Positions 19,382-33,841 of a stretch of DNA of 64,000 bases are shown in pieces. The notes under the pieces are model-generated. The model was not told where the DNA came from. It worked only from the letters and a program-made list of their open reading frames with translations, and searched no databases. Position 1 is the first letter of the stretch, and each line of letters opens with the position of its first letter. This DNA comes from Mycoplasma enhydrae (GTDB lineage Bacteria > Bacillota_I > Bacilli_A > Mycoplasmatales > Metamycoplasmataceae). The stretch spans positions 1 through 64,000 of the forward strand of contig NZ_JAFIRD010000001.1 in assembly GCF_017116825.1 (NCBI RefSeq), in the 5' to 3' direction. Made by a program: the position numbers and the translations under genes.

Positions 19382-19489
19382 AATTCAACAAGCTCTGATT
19401 GTTGGATTAACTTAGTTAATGTCTTATCCGAGCATAAAAGCTTATTTCACTGAATAATTAAAACAGGGTCTGCGGAGCCTGATTTTTGC
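19382..19489 (+). ncRNA. Candidate structured small RNA or leader before dCMP deaminase
   Basis: About 108 nt between a near-consensus promoter and a terminator-like hairpin with five T residues (19483-19487). A first hairpin has stem CAACAA / TTGTTG and loop GCTCTGA; the loop GCTC can pair with GAGC about 35 bases downstream, a possible pseudoknot. A second hairpin is ATTAAC-TTA-GTTAAT. The 3' hairpin pairs CAGG with CCTG around TCTGCGGA. It is more GC-rich than its surroundings and contains no ORF. It does not match what I recall of SRP RNA, RNase P RNA, tmRNA or the purine riboswitch. It may be an independent RNA or a riboswitch-like leader for the deaminase 24 bases downstream. Confidence 0.55.
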
Positions 19490-19512
19490 TATTTTATGGT
19501 AAAATTTTAACT

Positions 19513-20067
19513 ATGAATTCAAGAACAAAAAAAATAATTTTTAACGAGCATAAAGACAATATTAAATGAGAAATATATTTTATGTCTTTAGCTAAACTAA
19601 GTGCCTTAAGGTCAAAAGATCCTACTACTAAAGTAGGTGCATGTATTGTGAGCCCTCATAATTATGTAATATCACTGGGATATAATGGTATGCCAACAAG
19701 TTTTAATAGTCAAACAATTAATAATGATGAAATGTTCCCATGAAATAGACCTAGTGAATCACAAGATGTGCTAAATTCTAAATATACGTATGTCGTACAT
19801 GCTGAAGCTAATGCCATTATTAATGCTAATTTAACTAATTCAAAAATTGAACCAGGATCTTCAATTTTTGTAACTCATTCGCCTTGCTATCATTGTGCTA
19901 AACTAATTGTACAATCAAAGATTTCGAAAGTTTATTATGCAGTAGCATACAAAGAACAATCTGATGATTTTAAAGCGTCTGAAAAAATATTTGAAACGTT
20001 TGGTATTCAATGCATTAAGATTGAAAAAGATTTTGATTTAGATTTTAAGTTATCTAATGAGCAATAA
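19513..20067 (+). CDS. dCMP deaminase family protein (ComEB-like)
   Basis: 184 aa with TGA codons at about 19567 and 19741 as Trp. Deaminates dCMP to dUMP for thymidylate synthesis. Zinc site: VVHAEANAI (His and catalytic Glu, about residues 94-102) and SPCYHCAK (two Cys, about 122-129). The N-terminal [20 protein letters not shown] is the standard family opening. No ribosome site precedes the ATG, and TAAAAT ends 7 bases upstream, so translation may be leaderless. Alternatively, the mRNA may read through the structured RNA at 19382-19489. Confidence 0.93.
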
Positions 20068-20090
20068 TAACTTAATTCTTTATTAATTCA

Positions 20091-20114
20091 AGCATCTGAT
20101 TAGATGCTTTTTTT
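20091..20114 (+). terminator. Terminator after dCMP deaminase
   Basis: Stem AGCATCT / AGATGCT with 4-base loop GATT and seven T residues, 24 bases after the stop. Confidence 0.85.
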
Positions 20115-20119
20115 ATAAA

Positions 20120-20150
20120 TAAAAATCGCTTAAACTTTAATGTTTAAACG
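20120..20150 (-). terminator. Terminator of the membrane-protein gene at 20163
   Basis: Nine-base-pair stem CGTTTAAAC / GTTTAAGCG (one G-T pair) with a 6-base loop and a T-rich tail on the minus strand. Confidence 0.7.
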
Positions 20151-20162
20151 ATAAGAGATTAT

Positions 20163-20942
20163 TTATTGGTTATTAGTTATTTTATTAAAAATTAAATGTC
20201 TATTTTGATAAATATAAGCATAATCTTCAACCTTAAATATTTGGCCATTGATAGCTACATTTTCATAATTAAATATTAAAAAATAGTAAAATTCATCTTC
20301 AAAAGTTTTAGGGTTTTTTAATAACTTGCTTTTTCAGTCCTTATAAGTATATCTTCATTTTCAGTTTCTGTTTTTTTGATTTGGTGTCTCTGAAATTAAA
20401 CTTATATTTAAATCAATTGTAGCCTTAAGAGAATGAAATAGATCTTCATTTTCGCTTGAACTAATGTTTTCAAAAACACTTTCTTTTAAAGTTTTATTTT
20501 TTTGGCTTCAAATTTGGAATTCTTTATTTATTTTAGTTATATTAGCCAATAATATAGCACAAATTACTAGCATACCAATCGATAAACCAGATGCCATAAA
20601 CGGTAGATAAAAAATTGTGTTTCATGAGTGATTAATTATTAAATTAATTATATATACCAAACTAAAGCTTAATGATAACATGATTAACACTGCAGAAACT
20701 AATAAAAAACTTAAAACAAATATAAATAGTTTATTAATCTTATTTTTAAAAGTTTTAAAGAATGAATGCTGCACAACTATATTTTTATTTATAAAAATTT
20801 TTGAAGCCCCTTGTTTAATTAGAATTCCTTTATATTCATTAAAAAATACAAGCATAAAAATTAGCACAAAACAAATAAATAATATAATGCTTAGTATTGA
20901 AAATCTGTTTGATAAAAATTTAGCTATTTTTATATCAATCAT
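20163..20942 (-). CDS. Membrane protein, paralogue A of a tandem family
   Basis: 259 aa with several TGA-encoded Trp. Hydrophobic stretches near residues 15-38 (ILSIILFICFVLIFMLVFF), 73-103 (LFIFVLSFLLVSAVLIML) and 115-135 (PFMASGLSIGMLVICAILL) suggest three membrane helices. A cytoplasmic or external C-terminal half follows. The end EFYYFLIFNYENVAING...KVEDYAY is nearly identical to paralogue B. I do not recognise a family. Part of a cluster of four minus-strand membrane-protein genes (20.1-23.4 kb). Confidence 0.8.
20216..20288. repeat. Near-identical segment, copy 1
   Basis: About 72 bases encoding the C-terminal FLIFNYENVAI...KVEDYA part of paralogue A. They recur with only a few mismatches at 21190-21262 in paralogue B, while the rest of the two genes has diverged. 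This points to recent gene conversion or strong constraint. Confidence 0.75.
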
Positions 20943-21032
20943 GAATTACCCTCCTTTAGAAAATAAATTTTAGTTGCCTTTTATAATCTAATTTTACAAT
21001 AAAGTTTTTTATTTGTTGACTTTATATTTTTT

Positions 21033-21060
21033 GCAAATAAAAAATCTCTACTGTGAGATT
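21033..21060 (-). terminator. Terminator of the membrane-protein gene at 21146
   Basis: Stem AATCTC / GAGATT with a 6-base loop, followed by a T run on the minus strand. Confidence 0.7.
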
Positions 21061-21145
21061 CTTAAGTAATATATCAAGTGCAAAACAAAATATACTTATA
21101 CTTTTTTTGTTAAATAACACAAAATTAGGAAGTTTTTTGCTTTTA

Positions 21146-21913
21146 TTATTCTTTTAGTAGTTTCAAAAATTCTCTTCGATTTTGAAACAAAAAAGCATAA
21201 TCTTCAACCTTAAATATTTGGTTATTAATAGCTACATTTTCATAATTAAATATTAAAAAATAATAGAGATAATCATCAAAATTTCCTTCTTTAAGCTTTA
21301 AGAGCGCTCTTTTAATTTTTTTAAATTTTAGCTTAAATGTAGCATCATATTGATTATATATTTTTGTAATAAAAGACATTTTTAAATTTTTGGAATCATT
21401 AAATAAATTTAAAAGTTCTTTATTATTATCACTAGTATCTAAATGTTCAAATAATTTATTACCGGTTTGTTCATTTTTAGATTTTCAAATATTTATTTCT
21501 TTATGAATTATTTTAATTTTGAATAAAACCATTAAACAAGTTGAAAAAATAGCAATTCCAAAGGAAAAAGAAGCAATAGCTCATATAGCTCAAAATGAAT
21601 TAATACCATCAAATAAAAAACTCAATATTGTAACCAAAGAAATAATTGAAATGGTAATTAAGAAAATTGAAATTGTTGAAAAAGTTATTATAAATATATA
21701 GATTTTTCTTGCTTCTTTAAAAAAAGTATTAAAAAAGTTTTGATTTACTTTAATTTTGTTTTTCAAAAATATTGATGATACATCTTTTTTTATCATAATT
21801 GTTCTTACTTTAAATGAAATGTAGAAAATGAAAGTACAAAAAAATAATAAAATTATTACTGTGTGAATTGCTAAAAAAGCAATATTCAAATTTTTAGTTA
21901 AGTTGAGTGTCAT
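21146..21913 (-). CDS. Membrane protein, paralogue B of a tandem family
   Basis: 255 aa. The topology is the same as paralogue A: hydrophobic stretches near residues 10-33 (IAFLAIHTVIILLFFCTFIF), 70-98 (IYIFIITFSTISIFLITISII) and 107-128. The polar C-terminal region ends YYFLIFNYENVAINNQIFK. The N-terminal ATG overlaps the end of the upstream gene (21894-22640) by 20 bases, with AAAGGA about 12 bases before it, so B and C are coupled. Unknown function. Confidence 0.82.
21190..21262. repeat. Near-identical segment, copy 2
   Basis: Partner of 20216-20288, in the same orientation, within paralogue B. Confidence 0.75.
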
Positions 21914-22640
21914 TATTTAAAATTTCCTTTATAAAACTTAAAAAGTACACACTGTCAAATCTTGTTGAATTTATATAAATTTCTTCATAATTAAACAATA
22001 AAAAATATAGCAATTTATTTATATCTATAGCGCCATTATGAAAAAAATTCTTCTTTTGTTTTGTATATTTTTTAGTAAAAAAGTGCTTTTCAGTATTTTT
22101 AAATTTTGCTATTTTAATTGTTATATCTTCATTTAAAATTAAGCTTTTAAACTGATTAAAATTTTCAGGTAAATTTATTTCAAAATTAGTATTTTTTATT
22201 TTATTATTTTCCTTTTTTCAATCTTTTAGTACTTTAGAAATCCTATGTATCTTAATAACATTTATTATTAATATTCATAATGGTTCAATTAATAATAAAT
22301 AATACAAAAATACATAAATTAAATCTTGTGAATTAATTTTTTCTATATTGGATAAATGAATGGTCAATAAAGCTATGGGTAGACTTATACAAAACAAAAT
22401 TATTATTGATATTTCAATATATAAAAATCAATAAGATTTCTTAATAAGTGAATCAAAGATATTAAAAACCTTATCAGGTAATTTAATAAAGTCGTTCAAA
22501 ATATATTTTTTTGATTTAATCTTAAAATTCTCAATAAAAGCAGTTTTTTTATTAATAGAAATTAAAAAATAAAGTGTTATCGAATGATAGAAAATGAGCA
22601 ATACAAAAGTTGTTATTAATGTAATTATAAATGTTGACAT
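21894..22640 (-). CDS. Membrane protein C, more distant relative of A and B
   Basis: 248 aa. Hydrophobic helices near residues 4-28 (FIITLITTFVLLIFYHSITLYF), 75-95 (IEISIIILFCISLPIALL) and 108-127 (IYVFLYYLLLIEPLWILII). The C-terminal LLYFLLFNYEEIYIN matches the YFLIFNYENVAIN motif of A and B, so this is a diverged family member. It overlaps paralogue B by 20 bases. Unknown function. Confidence 0.78.
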
Positions 22641-22689
22641 TTAAATTTCCTTCTTAGTCTTAATATATTTATCATTTTACATGATTAAA

Positions 22690-22722
22690 GATAAAAAAAT
22701 ACGAAATCCAATTTTGGATTTC
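22690..22722 (-). terminator. Terminator of the membrane-protein gene at 22896
   Basis: Stem GAAATCC / GGATTTC with a 6-base loop and a T run on the minus strand, between genes D and C. Confidence 0.75.
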
Positions 22723-22895
22723 ATTTTAAAATTTATTATGTTGTATATTTTCCAAAAATAAATGTTGCTAAAACACAAATTGTTATTATTTTTAGGTTTT
22801 ATAAATACTTTATATATTTAGATTTTTGTTTTGATTAGCAATAAAAATTTTTTTATTAAAACAAATAGCGATTGGAACATAAATAACCATGATTG

Positions 22896-23366
22896 TTATG
22901 AAATAAATAAAAACACAATAAAGCTTCAATGTATTCAATCTGAAATAATATTAAAAACAGAAGATACAAAAATTGAAATTAGAGCTAAATTTAAGACAAC
23001 AAATAAAGAAATAAAATTGGTCTTATTAACTTTTGAATCTTCATTAATTAAATTTAGTTTATTAATGAAAAATAATGAAAATAAACTTTTAATAAAACTG
23101 TTTTTGTTCTTGATAAGAATGGCTATTTTTGCTATTTGCAACATTAAGAATGATAAATAAATTAAAGAAAATGAAATAAGATAAATTTGTTTTCAATTAA
23201 TACGTTCTTTCATTAATTTTGGCAACAAGGTTGACTTTTCAAGTTCACTATTGTATTTATTTACTCAAGTAATATAAACTAGAATAAAAAACAATGATAA
23301 AACAAATACAACATCCAATAATAAATTAAAACTGAAAAAAATTTTTCTATATTTTTTAATATCCAT
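22896..23366 (-). CDS. Membrane protein D
   Basis: 156 aa with four TGA-encoded Trp. GAGG lies 8 bases before the ATG. Four hydrophobic stretches: about 10-32 (FSFNLLLDVVFVLSLFFILVY), 64-80 (IYLISFSLIYLSFLML), 111-130 (FISLFVVLNLALISIFV) and the C-terminus (WSFIVFLFIS). It may be a shortened relative of genes A-C because it has the same topology, but it lacks the YFLIFNYE motif. Function unknown. Confidence 0.7.
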
Positions 23367-23437
23367 ATTTTAAACCTCATTAATAACTAAATTTTATAAC
23401 CTTTTTTTAGTTTAATGATTTTTTAAAAAAAACAAAT

Positions 23438-23462
23438 AAAAAAATCCATTTAAGGATTTAAG
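23438..23462 (-). terminator. rRNA operon terminator
   Basis: Stem AAATCC / GGATTT with a 6-base loop and a T-rich run on the minus strand, downstream of the 23S 3' processing stem. No 5S rRNA gene lies between the 23S gene and this terminator. Confidence 0.7.
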
Positions 23463-23487
23463 TTTTTTGCGGCTCATCGCTTAATTT

Positions 23488-23510
23488 GTTCTCTGAAAAC
23501 TGAATATCGA
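23488..23510 (-). other. 3' arm of 23S precursor processing stem
   Basis: The minus strand reads TCGATATTCAGTTTTCAGAG..., which is complementary to 26142-26164 in the spacer at 22 of 23 positions. The long duplex enclosing 23S is the usual RNase III processing substrate. Confidence 0.7.
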
Positions 23511-23540
23511 TAAATAATTTAGATTACTTCTATAGAATCA

Positions 23541-26065
<2,525 letters not shown>

Positions 26066-26141
26066 TTGTCTTTTTATTATAGATGTTTATTCTATAGGTT
26101 GATCTAAACTTTGAAATATTAATAATTTTAATTTTTCAATG

Positions 26142-26164
26142 TCGATATTCAGTTTTCAAAGAAC
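26142..26164 (-). other. 5' arm of 23S precursor processing stem in the spacer
   Basis: Complementary to 23488-23510 at 22 of 23 positions. Its presence shows that the 23S leader is intact up to about 80 bases before the truncated gene. No tRNA lies in the 16S-23S spacer. Confidence 0.7.
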
Positions 26165-26182
26165 AAGAGAGATAAATCTCTC

Positions 26183-26199
26183 AAAACTGGATACGAATA
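26183..26199 (-). other. 3' arm of 16S precursor processing stem
   Basis: Seventeen bases fully complementary to 27816-27832 upstream of 16S, forming the 16S precursor stem. Confidence 0.7.
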
Positions 26200-26225
26200 A
26201 TTTTTCCATAACAATGTACTCCGTA

Positions 26226-27750
<1,525 letters not shown>

Positions 27751-27878
27751 GATTTTGGTTATTATGTTTTTGTTTTGTTTTTTTGTTATTTAAATAAATT
27801 AAATTGACGTTATGGTATTCGTATCCAGTTTTCAAAGAACTATCTCAAGTGGCCCTAAAATGAGAGCGCACTTTTAGA

Positions 27879-27908
27879 AGTATATACTAATTTTTAAAAA
27901 ATTTACAA
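27879..27908 (-). promoter_or_regulatory. rRNA operon promoter
   Basis: Minus strand -35 TTGTAA (27903-27908), 18-base spacer and -10 TATACT (27879-27884), about 120 bases upstream of mature 16S and before the processing stem at 27816-27832. Confidence 0.6.
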
Positions 27909-27930
27909 AATTATAAAAAATTTTAAAATA

Positions 27931-27958
27931 TAAAAATGTCGCCGATTATTAGCGACAT
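27931..27958 (-). terminator. greA operon terminator
   Basis: Stem ATGTCGC / GCGACAT with a 9-base loop and a T run on the minus strand, 16 bases past the greA stop and before the rRNA promoter. Confidence 0.85.
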
Positions 27959-27973
27959 TTAGCGATATTTAAA

Positions 27974-28438
27974 TTAGTATATAGATTCAATTCTAACTTT
28001 GTATTTTTTAGGTCCTTCTACTTCTACAGTTTCATTAACTTTACGATTTAAAATTGCTTTAGCTAAAGGAGAAGTATTTGAGATATTTCCAATAAAAGGA
28101 TCAGCATCTAAAGCTCCTACAATTTTAATATCTAGAACTTTTTTAGTACTTAGGTTAAACAATTTTACTGATGAACCTAAAGCAACATGATTCTTTTTAG
28201 AATTTTCTTCAATAACTTCAGCATTTTCAATAATATGTTGAATTTTTAAAATTTCAGCTTCGATAGCAGCTTGCTTATCACGTGCTGCATCATATTCAGC
28301 GTTTTCTGATAAGTCACCTTGGTTTCTAGCTTCTTTAAGTTCCTCTATTACTAAAGGTCTTGCTTCTTCTTGTAAATAAACTAAACGTTTTTTGTACTCT
28401 TCAAGACTTTCTTTCGTTAAATATATCTTATCATCCAT
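27974..28438 (-). CDS. greA: Transcription elongation factor GreA
   Basis: 154 aa. Stimulates RNA cleavage by backtracked RNA polymerase. The N-terminal coiled-coil carries the acidic tip and signature RNQGDLSENAEYDAARD near residues 40-56. The C-terminal FKBP-like domain ends KKYKVRIESIY. It starts 3 bases after the upstream gene and is last in the run mnmA-alaS-ruvX-DUF1292-anchored protein-greA. Confidence 0.97.
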   Translation of the reverse strand: MDDKIYLTKESLEEYKKRLVYLQEEARPLVIEELKEARNQGDLSENAEYDAARDKQAAIEAEILKIQHIIENAEVIEENSKKNHVALGSSVKLFNLSTKKVLDIKIVGALDADPFIGNISNTSPLAKAILNRKVNETVEVEGPKKYKVRIESIY

Positions 28439-28441
28439 AAA

Positions 28442-29185
28442 TTATTCTCCTTTTTCGACACGATCCTTGATATTACCTTTGGCTAAAAGTATAACACTTT
28501 TATTTTTAAACTTAAGTGTTTCATATCTTAAATTTAATTCTTTAAATAATGGATAATGGTTTTTGGCTTGCTTGTAGTTGGAAATTGAAAAAATTATCAT
28601 TCCTTTATCATTTAAATATTGAAGATTTTGATTTAGATTGCTTTCTAAATTGGAATTACCATCATCAAAAAACAACATAAAATCTACATTGTTTTTTAGT
28701 TTTGTAGTGACTTGCAGCTTATCTAAAGATATTTCAGGATAGTTGTTAGCAATATTGGCTCTTATTTCTTGGTTAATGTCACCTTTATATAAAACATTAG
28801 TATCGTTTGATAAATTAGCTATTGAAAGGGCAATATAATCATCATTATCTTGTATAAAAATATTTTGATACTTATTTATATATATAGTATTAATTAAAAA
28901 GCACACTAAAAAATCATTTGCAAAATCCTTATATAGAGGTTTAATACCATTTAAAACTATGCCATAATTGGGATTATTAGCTTTTAGTTTAGCTATTTCA
29001 GTTTCTTCTGAAGGCGACAAGTATTTTTTAGCTACTTTTTTGCGATATCATAAGCTTAAAATTAAAACAATAATCGCAATTAATAAAACTACTACTATGG
29101 ATATTACTAATCCAAGTCTTGTTTCGGGTGATATTTTTGAGCCTGAACCTTTTATTAAGGAATAATTAATTTGATTAGTCTTCAT
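28442..29185 (-). CDS. Membrane-anchored protein, possible methyltransferase-like fold
   Basis: 247 aa. The true start is the ATG at 29185, joined to the rest through a TGA-Trp near 29054. One N-terminal membrane helix (about residues 29-51, LVISIVVVLLIAIIVLILSLW) is preceded by a short polar tail and followed by RKK, so the bulk is cytoplasmic. The soluble part alternates strands and helices: DYIALSIANLS, NVLYKGD, VDFMLFFDDGN and GMIIFSISNYKQA. This resembles a Rossmann methyltransferase without a clear SAM motif. It overlaps the upstream DUF1292 gene by 11 bases. Confidence 0.75.
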
Positions 29186-29510
29186 TATATTCTTCTTCAG
29201 CATCAGTCATTAGCTTATCCATAATGCTATTTCCATTTTGGTCAACTAATATGTTTTCTTCAAAAAAATCAGCAAGCAAATTTAGAATTATATCCATTTC
29301 ACCTGCATCTTCTAGTTCTTCTAATCTACCATTAATTTCTTTAGTAAATATAAATGCTTCTCCATCAGTTAAAATAATATATTTTTCACCATTTTCCATT
29401 ACATCAAAAACAACATGTAATTTAGTGTTGTCTTCTAAAATAACTTCTCTTTCAACTGAAAAAATATTAATTTTATTAAGGGTTTTTGATTTCTTTGTGT
29501 CTTTTTCCAT
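29175..29510 (-). CDS. DUF1292-family protein (YrzB-like)
   Basis: 111 aa, acidic. The segment EVILEDNTKLHVVFDVMENGEKYIIL followed by EEINGRLEELED-type sequence resembles the small DUF1292/YrzB family. In Bacillus that family lies next to alaS and ruvX (yrrK), as here. Function unknown in all bacteria. Its stop overlaps the next gene by 11 bases. Confidence 0.75.
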   Translation of the reverse strand: MEKDTKKSKTLNKINIFSVEREVILEDNTKLHVVFDVMENGEKYIILTDGEAFIFTKEINGRLEELEDAGEMDIILNLLADFFEENILVDQNGNSIMDKLMTDAEEEYNED

Positions 29511-29512
29511 AA

Positions 29513-29938
29513 CTAATTCCTTTTTAAAAAATCTTCTAGTATTAATTGTGCTGATAATGAATCTTTTTTTGTTTTTCTTTTTTTGCCATCATATCCAGCT
29601 TCAAATAATATATTTTCAGCCATAATTGTGGTTTCTCGTTCATCTTGTAAATAAATTGGAATATTAAAGTGTGCTTTTAAGCGTTCATAGAATTTTAAAA
29701 CCATTTTAGTACGAGGGCTAGGCTTAAGGTCCATTTTTAAAGGATAGCCCAATATTATGCCATCAATTTGATTACTAAATTCACTTTCATTTAAATAATA
29801 ATCAATTCTTTTAATTACTTCTATAAAGTGTCATTCTTCGAATCTTAATACTTCTAGACCACTAGCGATGATATTATTTGGATCGCTAATGGCAAACCCA
29901 CACGTTTTTGAACCTAAATCAAGTGCTAATTTACGCAT
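29513..29938 (-). CDS. ruvX: Holliday junction resolvase-like / pre-16S rRNA nuclease RuvX (YqgF)
   Basis: 141 aa. An RNase H-fold nuclease, implicated in 16S rRNA 5' maturation and recombination. [19 protein letters not shown] holds the first catalytic Asp; [11 protein letters not shown] and YLQDERETT give the second Glu/Asp region; [15 protein letters not shown] holds the last Asp. The start at 29938 overlaps the alaS stop by 8 bases. A TGA near 29830 is Trp. Confidence 0.95.
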
Positions 29939-32588
29939 TAATTAAACTCTTAATTTTTTCTAGTATTTCGGTTTCATTTAAGTTTGTTTCAAATGAACCT
30001 TGGCTTATAATCTTATTACCACCACCTTTAGCACTAAAATTTTGAGCTAAAGACTTGAATATGGTAGCTGAATCAAATGTTTTTGAAGCTATCATTAAAA
30101 AGCATTTGTTATCTTTTAGTGATAATGAAATAACTAAAGCTTGAGGGTTTGATTCTCGCAGTTGAATTGTTGCATTTTTTAAGATTGAATTATCAGATTC
30201 AATAACAAAATAAACTACTTTATTATTAAGTTTTATTGGTTCATATTTTGTTAAATCAATACTTTGGTTTTGTTTAGCTTTCAAGAATTTTTTATAATCT
30301 TCTCTAATATTTTGTTCTATTTCATCATATTTTGCTAATAAAGCTTGTTTTTCTAAAGCTGAATTAGGAATACTTAAATCATATTTAAATTGATATGAAG
30401 CATCAAATTGTTTATTGTTTTTTATTAATGATGCTAATAGTTCTTGTTTTTCAATTATTTCTTTTGCTAAATATTCATTAACTAACTTATTTGATGTAAC
30501 AACTCTAAGACGATATATTCCAGTTCCTTTTGAATCAACAGAAATAATTTTAAAATCTTCAATTACACTTGAGTTTTCAACGTGTGTTCCTCCACAAAGA
30601 TCTTTAGTTATACCTTCAAATTCAACAACTCTAACTTTATTGGCATCGTGATACTCTGATTCTTCAATTGTCATATATGCGCCCATTTCTTGGGCTTTTT
30701 GAATTGAAGTGACAATATATGTTCTTTTTGAAGCCATAGCAATATAATCTCGCATAATTTTTTCAATTTGTTTGATTTCTTGCTTAGTAGGACGATGGTC
30801 TAAACCAAAGTCAAAAGTAAAATGCTCAGGGTGAATATTTGAACCAAGTTGTTCAATTATATCGTTAGAATATGTTTTTCTTAAGGCATGAAACATCATG
30901 TGAGTTGAACTGTGATTACGAGCAAAATTAATTCTTTTATCATAATCAACATAACATTCAACAGGATCTTTTTTATTAATTAAACCTTTAATTACATGCA
31001 CATGGTTTCAAAATTTATCTTTAAATATATCTAAGACTTCTAATTTATTATTATTTTGAATAATATATCCATAATCATGGTTTTGACCACCACTTGTAGC
31101 ATAAAAAGGTGTTTTATCTAAAATCACATAAGAAATAGATTGTTCATTATTAGTGGCATCTATTTCTTTTTCTTCATCCAATAAATATAAAATTTTTGAT
31201 TTGGTTTCTAAATGTTCATATCCAACAAATTCTGAAATGTAAGATGGTATTAATGATAATGAATTAATTACTTTTTGCATACCAGCTTCAATATTACCTT
31301 TTGAGCGTTTTTGGTGTTCTTTTTGGAATTCATAAAATTCTTCAAGATTAATAGCTATACCTTTTTCTCTTAGGATTTCTTCTGTTAGTTCAATTGGAAA
31401 ACCGTAAGTGTCAAACATTTTAAAGGCAGTTTTAGCATCAATGTAACCATTTTTTTCTAGTTCTTTTTCTAAAAGCTTTTCGCCTTCTTTAATTGTTCTG
31501 GCAAACAATTCTTCTTCTTCTTTAATAATTGCAGCTACATAATCAACATCAATATCATAAATTAAAGAATCTTTAACTATGCCTGTCAGTTTATATAAAA
31601 ATGATTTTTGTTTGATACCAAGTGATAAACCAGCGCGATATGAACGTCTAATTAGTCTTCTAATTATGTATCCACGACCGACATTAGAAGGATTAACTCC
31701 ATCACTAATGGCATTAACACTAGCTCTAATGTGGTCAGCGATTATTTTGAATAAAGTATTAATTTTAGTTTGATTTGGTTCTTTTGTAAAATAGTTATTA
31801 ATGTCATAATGATAATCAGTGATTTTTTGAACTTCTTTAATAATAGGTAAAAATAAATCAGTATCAAAATTAGTAGGAGCATCTTGCATAATAGAAGTTA
31901 TTCGCTCTAGACCTGCGCCAGTATCGATATTTTTTGTGGCTAATTCTGTGTAATTGTTTTCACCATCATTATTAAACTGTGAAAAAACTATATTTCAAAT
32001 TTCAACATATCGATCATTTTCAATATCATTAATTAATAACTCAATTCCTCTTGAATCATATTTAGGACCTCGGTCATAAAAAATTTCTGTATCAGGCCCA
32101 CAAGGTCCTTGACCAACATCTCAAAAGTTAGTCTCTTTAGTTCCTTTAATTAGATGACCTGGTTCAATTCCTAATTCAATTCAATAATTATAGGTTTCTA
32201 AGTCTTTTTCGTAATAGGTAATATATATTTTTGATTTTTGTAATTTTAGGATGTCAAAAATAAATTCATAACCAAAGGCAATGGCTTCTTTTTTAAAATA
32301 ATCTCCAATTGAAAAATTACCTAGCATTTCAAAAAATGTGTGGTGTCTAGCGGTAATTCCTACATTTTCAATATCATTTGTTCTTATTGATTTTTGAGAA
32401 TTGGTTAGCCTTTTAGCAAGTGGAATTTTTTTACCACTAAAATAGTCCTTAAGGGTTGCTACCCCTGAATTAATTCATAATAAAGAGGGATCATTTTGAG
32501 GAATTAGTGATTTTGATTCAAGCACCAAATGATTTTTTGAAGCAAAAAAATTAATTCACATTTCTCTTATTTGTTTAGATGAAATCAT
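29931..32588 (-). CDS. alaS: Alanine--tRNA ligase
   Basis: 885 aa, normal for AlaRS. Charges tRNA-Ala and edits Ser/Gly mischarging. Class II motif 2 region [18 protein letters not shown] lies near residues 79-96. The editing site [12 protein letters not shown] (HxxxH) and [10 protein letters not shown] holds the zinc ligands. The C-terminal C-Ala domain is marked by [12 protein letters not shown], including the GGG loop. Many TGA-Trp codons break the gene if the standard code is used. ATG at 32588, 12 bases after the mnmA stop. Confidence 0.98.
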
Positions 32589-32600
32589 GTTAAATATCTC

Positions 32601-33734
<1,134 letters not shown>

Positions 33735-33792
33735 TTAATTATAATATTTTTATTTTAAGTTTATTTATTATTCTTTAGTTAATTATGTTTAT

Positions 33793-33829
33793 AAAAAACA
33801 AAAAAGCAAGTCAATTTTAAAACTTGCTT
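33793..33829 (-). terminator. Terminator of the coiled-coil protein gene
   Basis: Stem AAGCAAGT / ACTTGCTT with a 10-base loop and a T run on the minus strand. Confidence 0.8.
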
Positions 33830-33841
33830 AATTATTTAAAA

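Noticed and set aside
19382-19489. tracrRNA-like or SRP RNA identity for the small RNA
   Set aside because: No cas gene or repeat array in the window; no GGAAG/GCAGC SRP core; the anti-repeat pattern is not convincing.
20163-23366. Apparent fragments suggesting decayed pseudogenes
   Set aside because: Fragments join into full frames when TGA is read as Trp; each has a normal start, stop and terminator.
23400-23540. 5S rRNA expected after 23S
   Set aside because: Only the processing arm and a terminator are present; the 5S gene must lie elsewhere, as in some other mycoplasmas.
28868-28890. Short TATATA run as another switch tract
   Set aside because: Only about five units and inside a coding region, with no promoter features.
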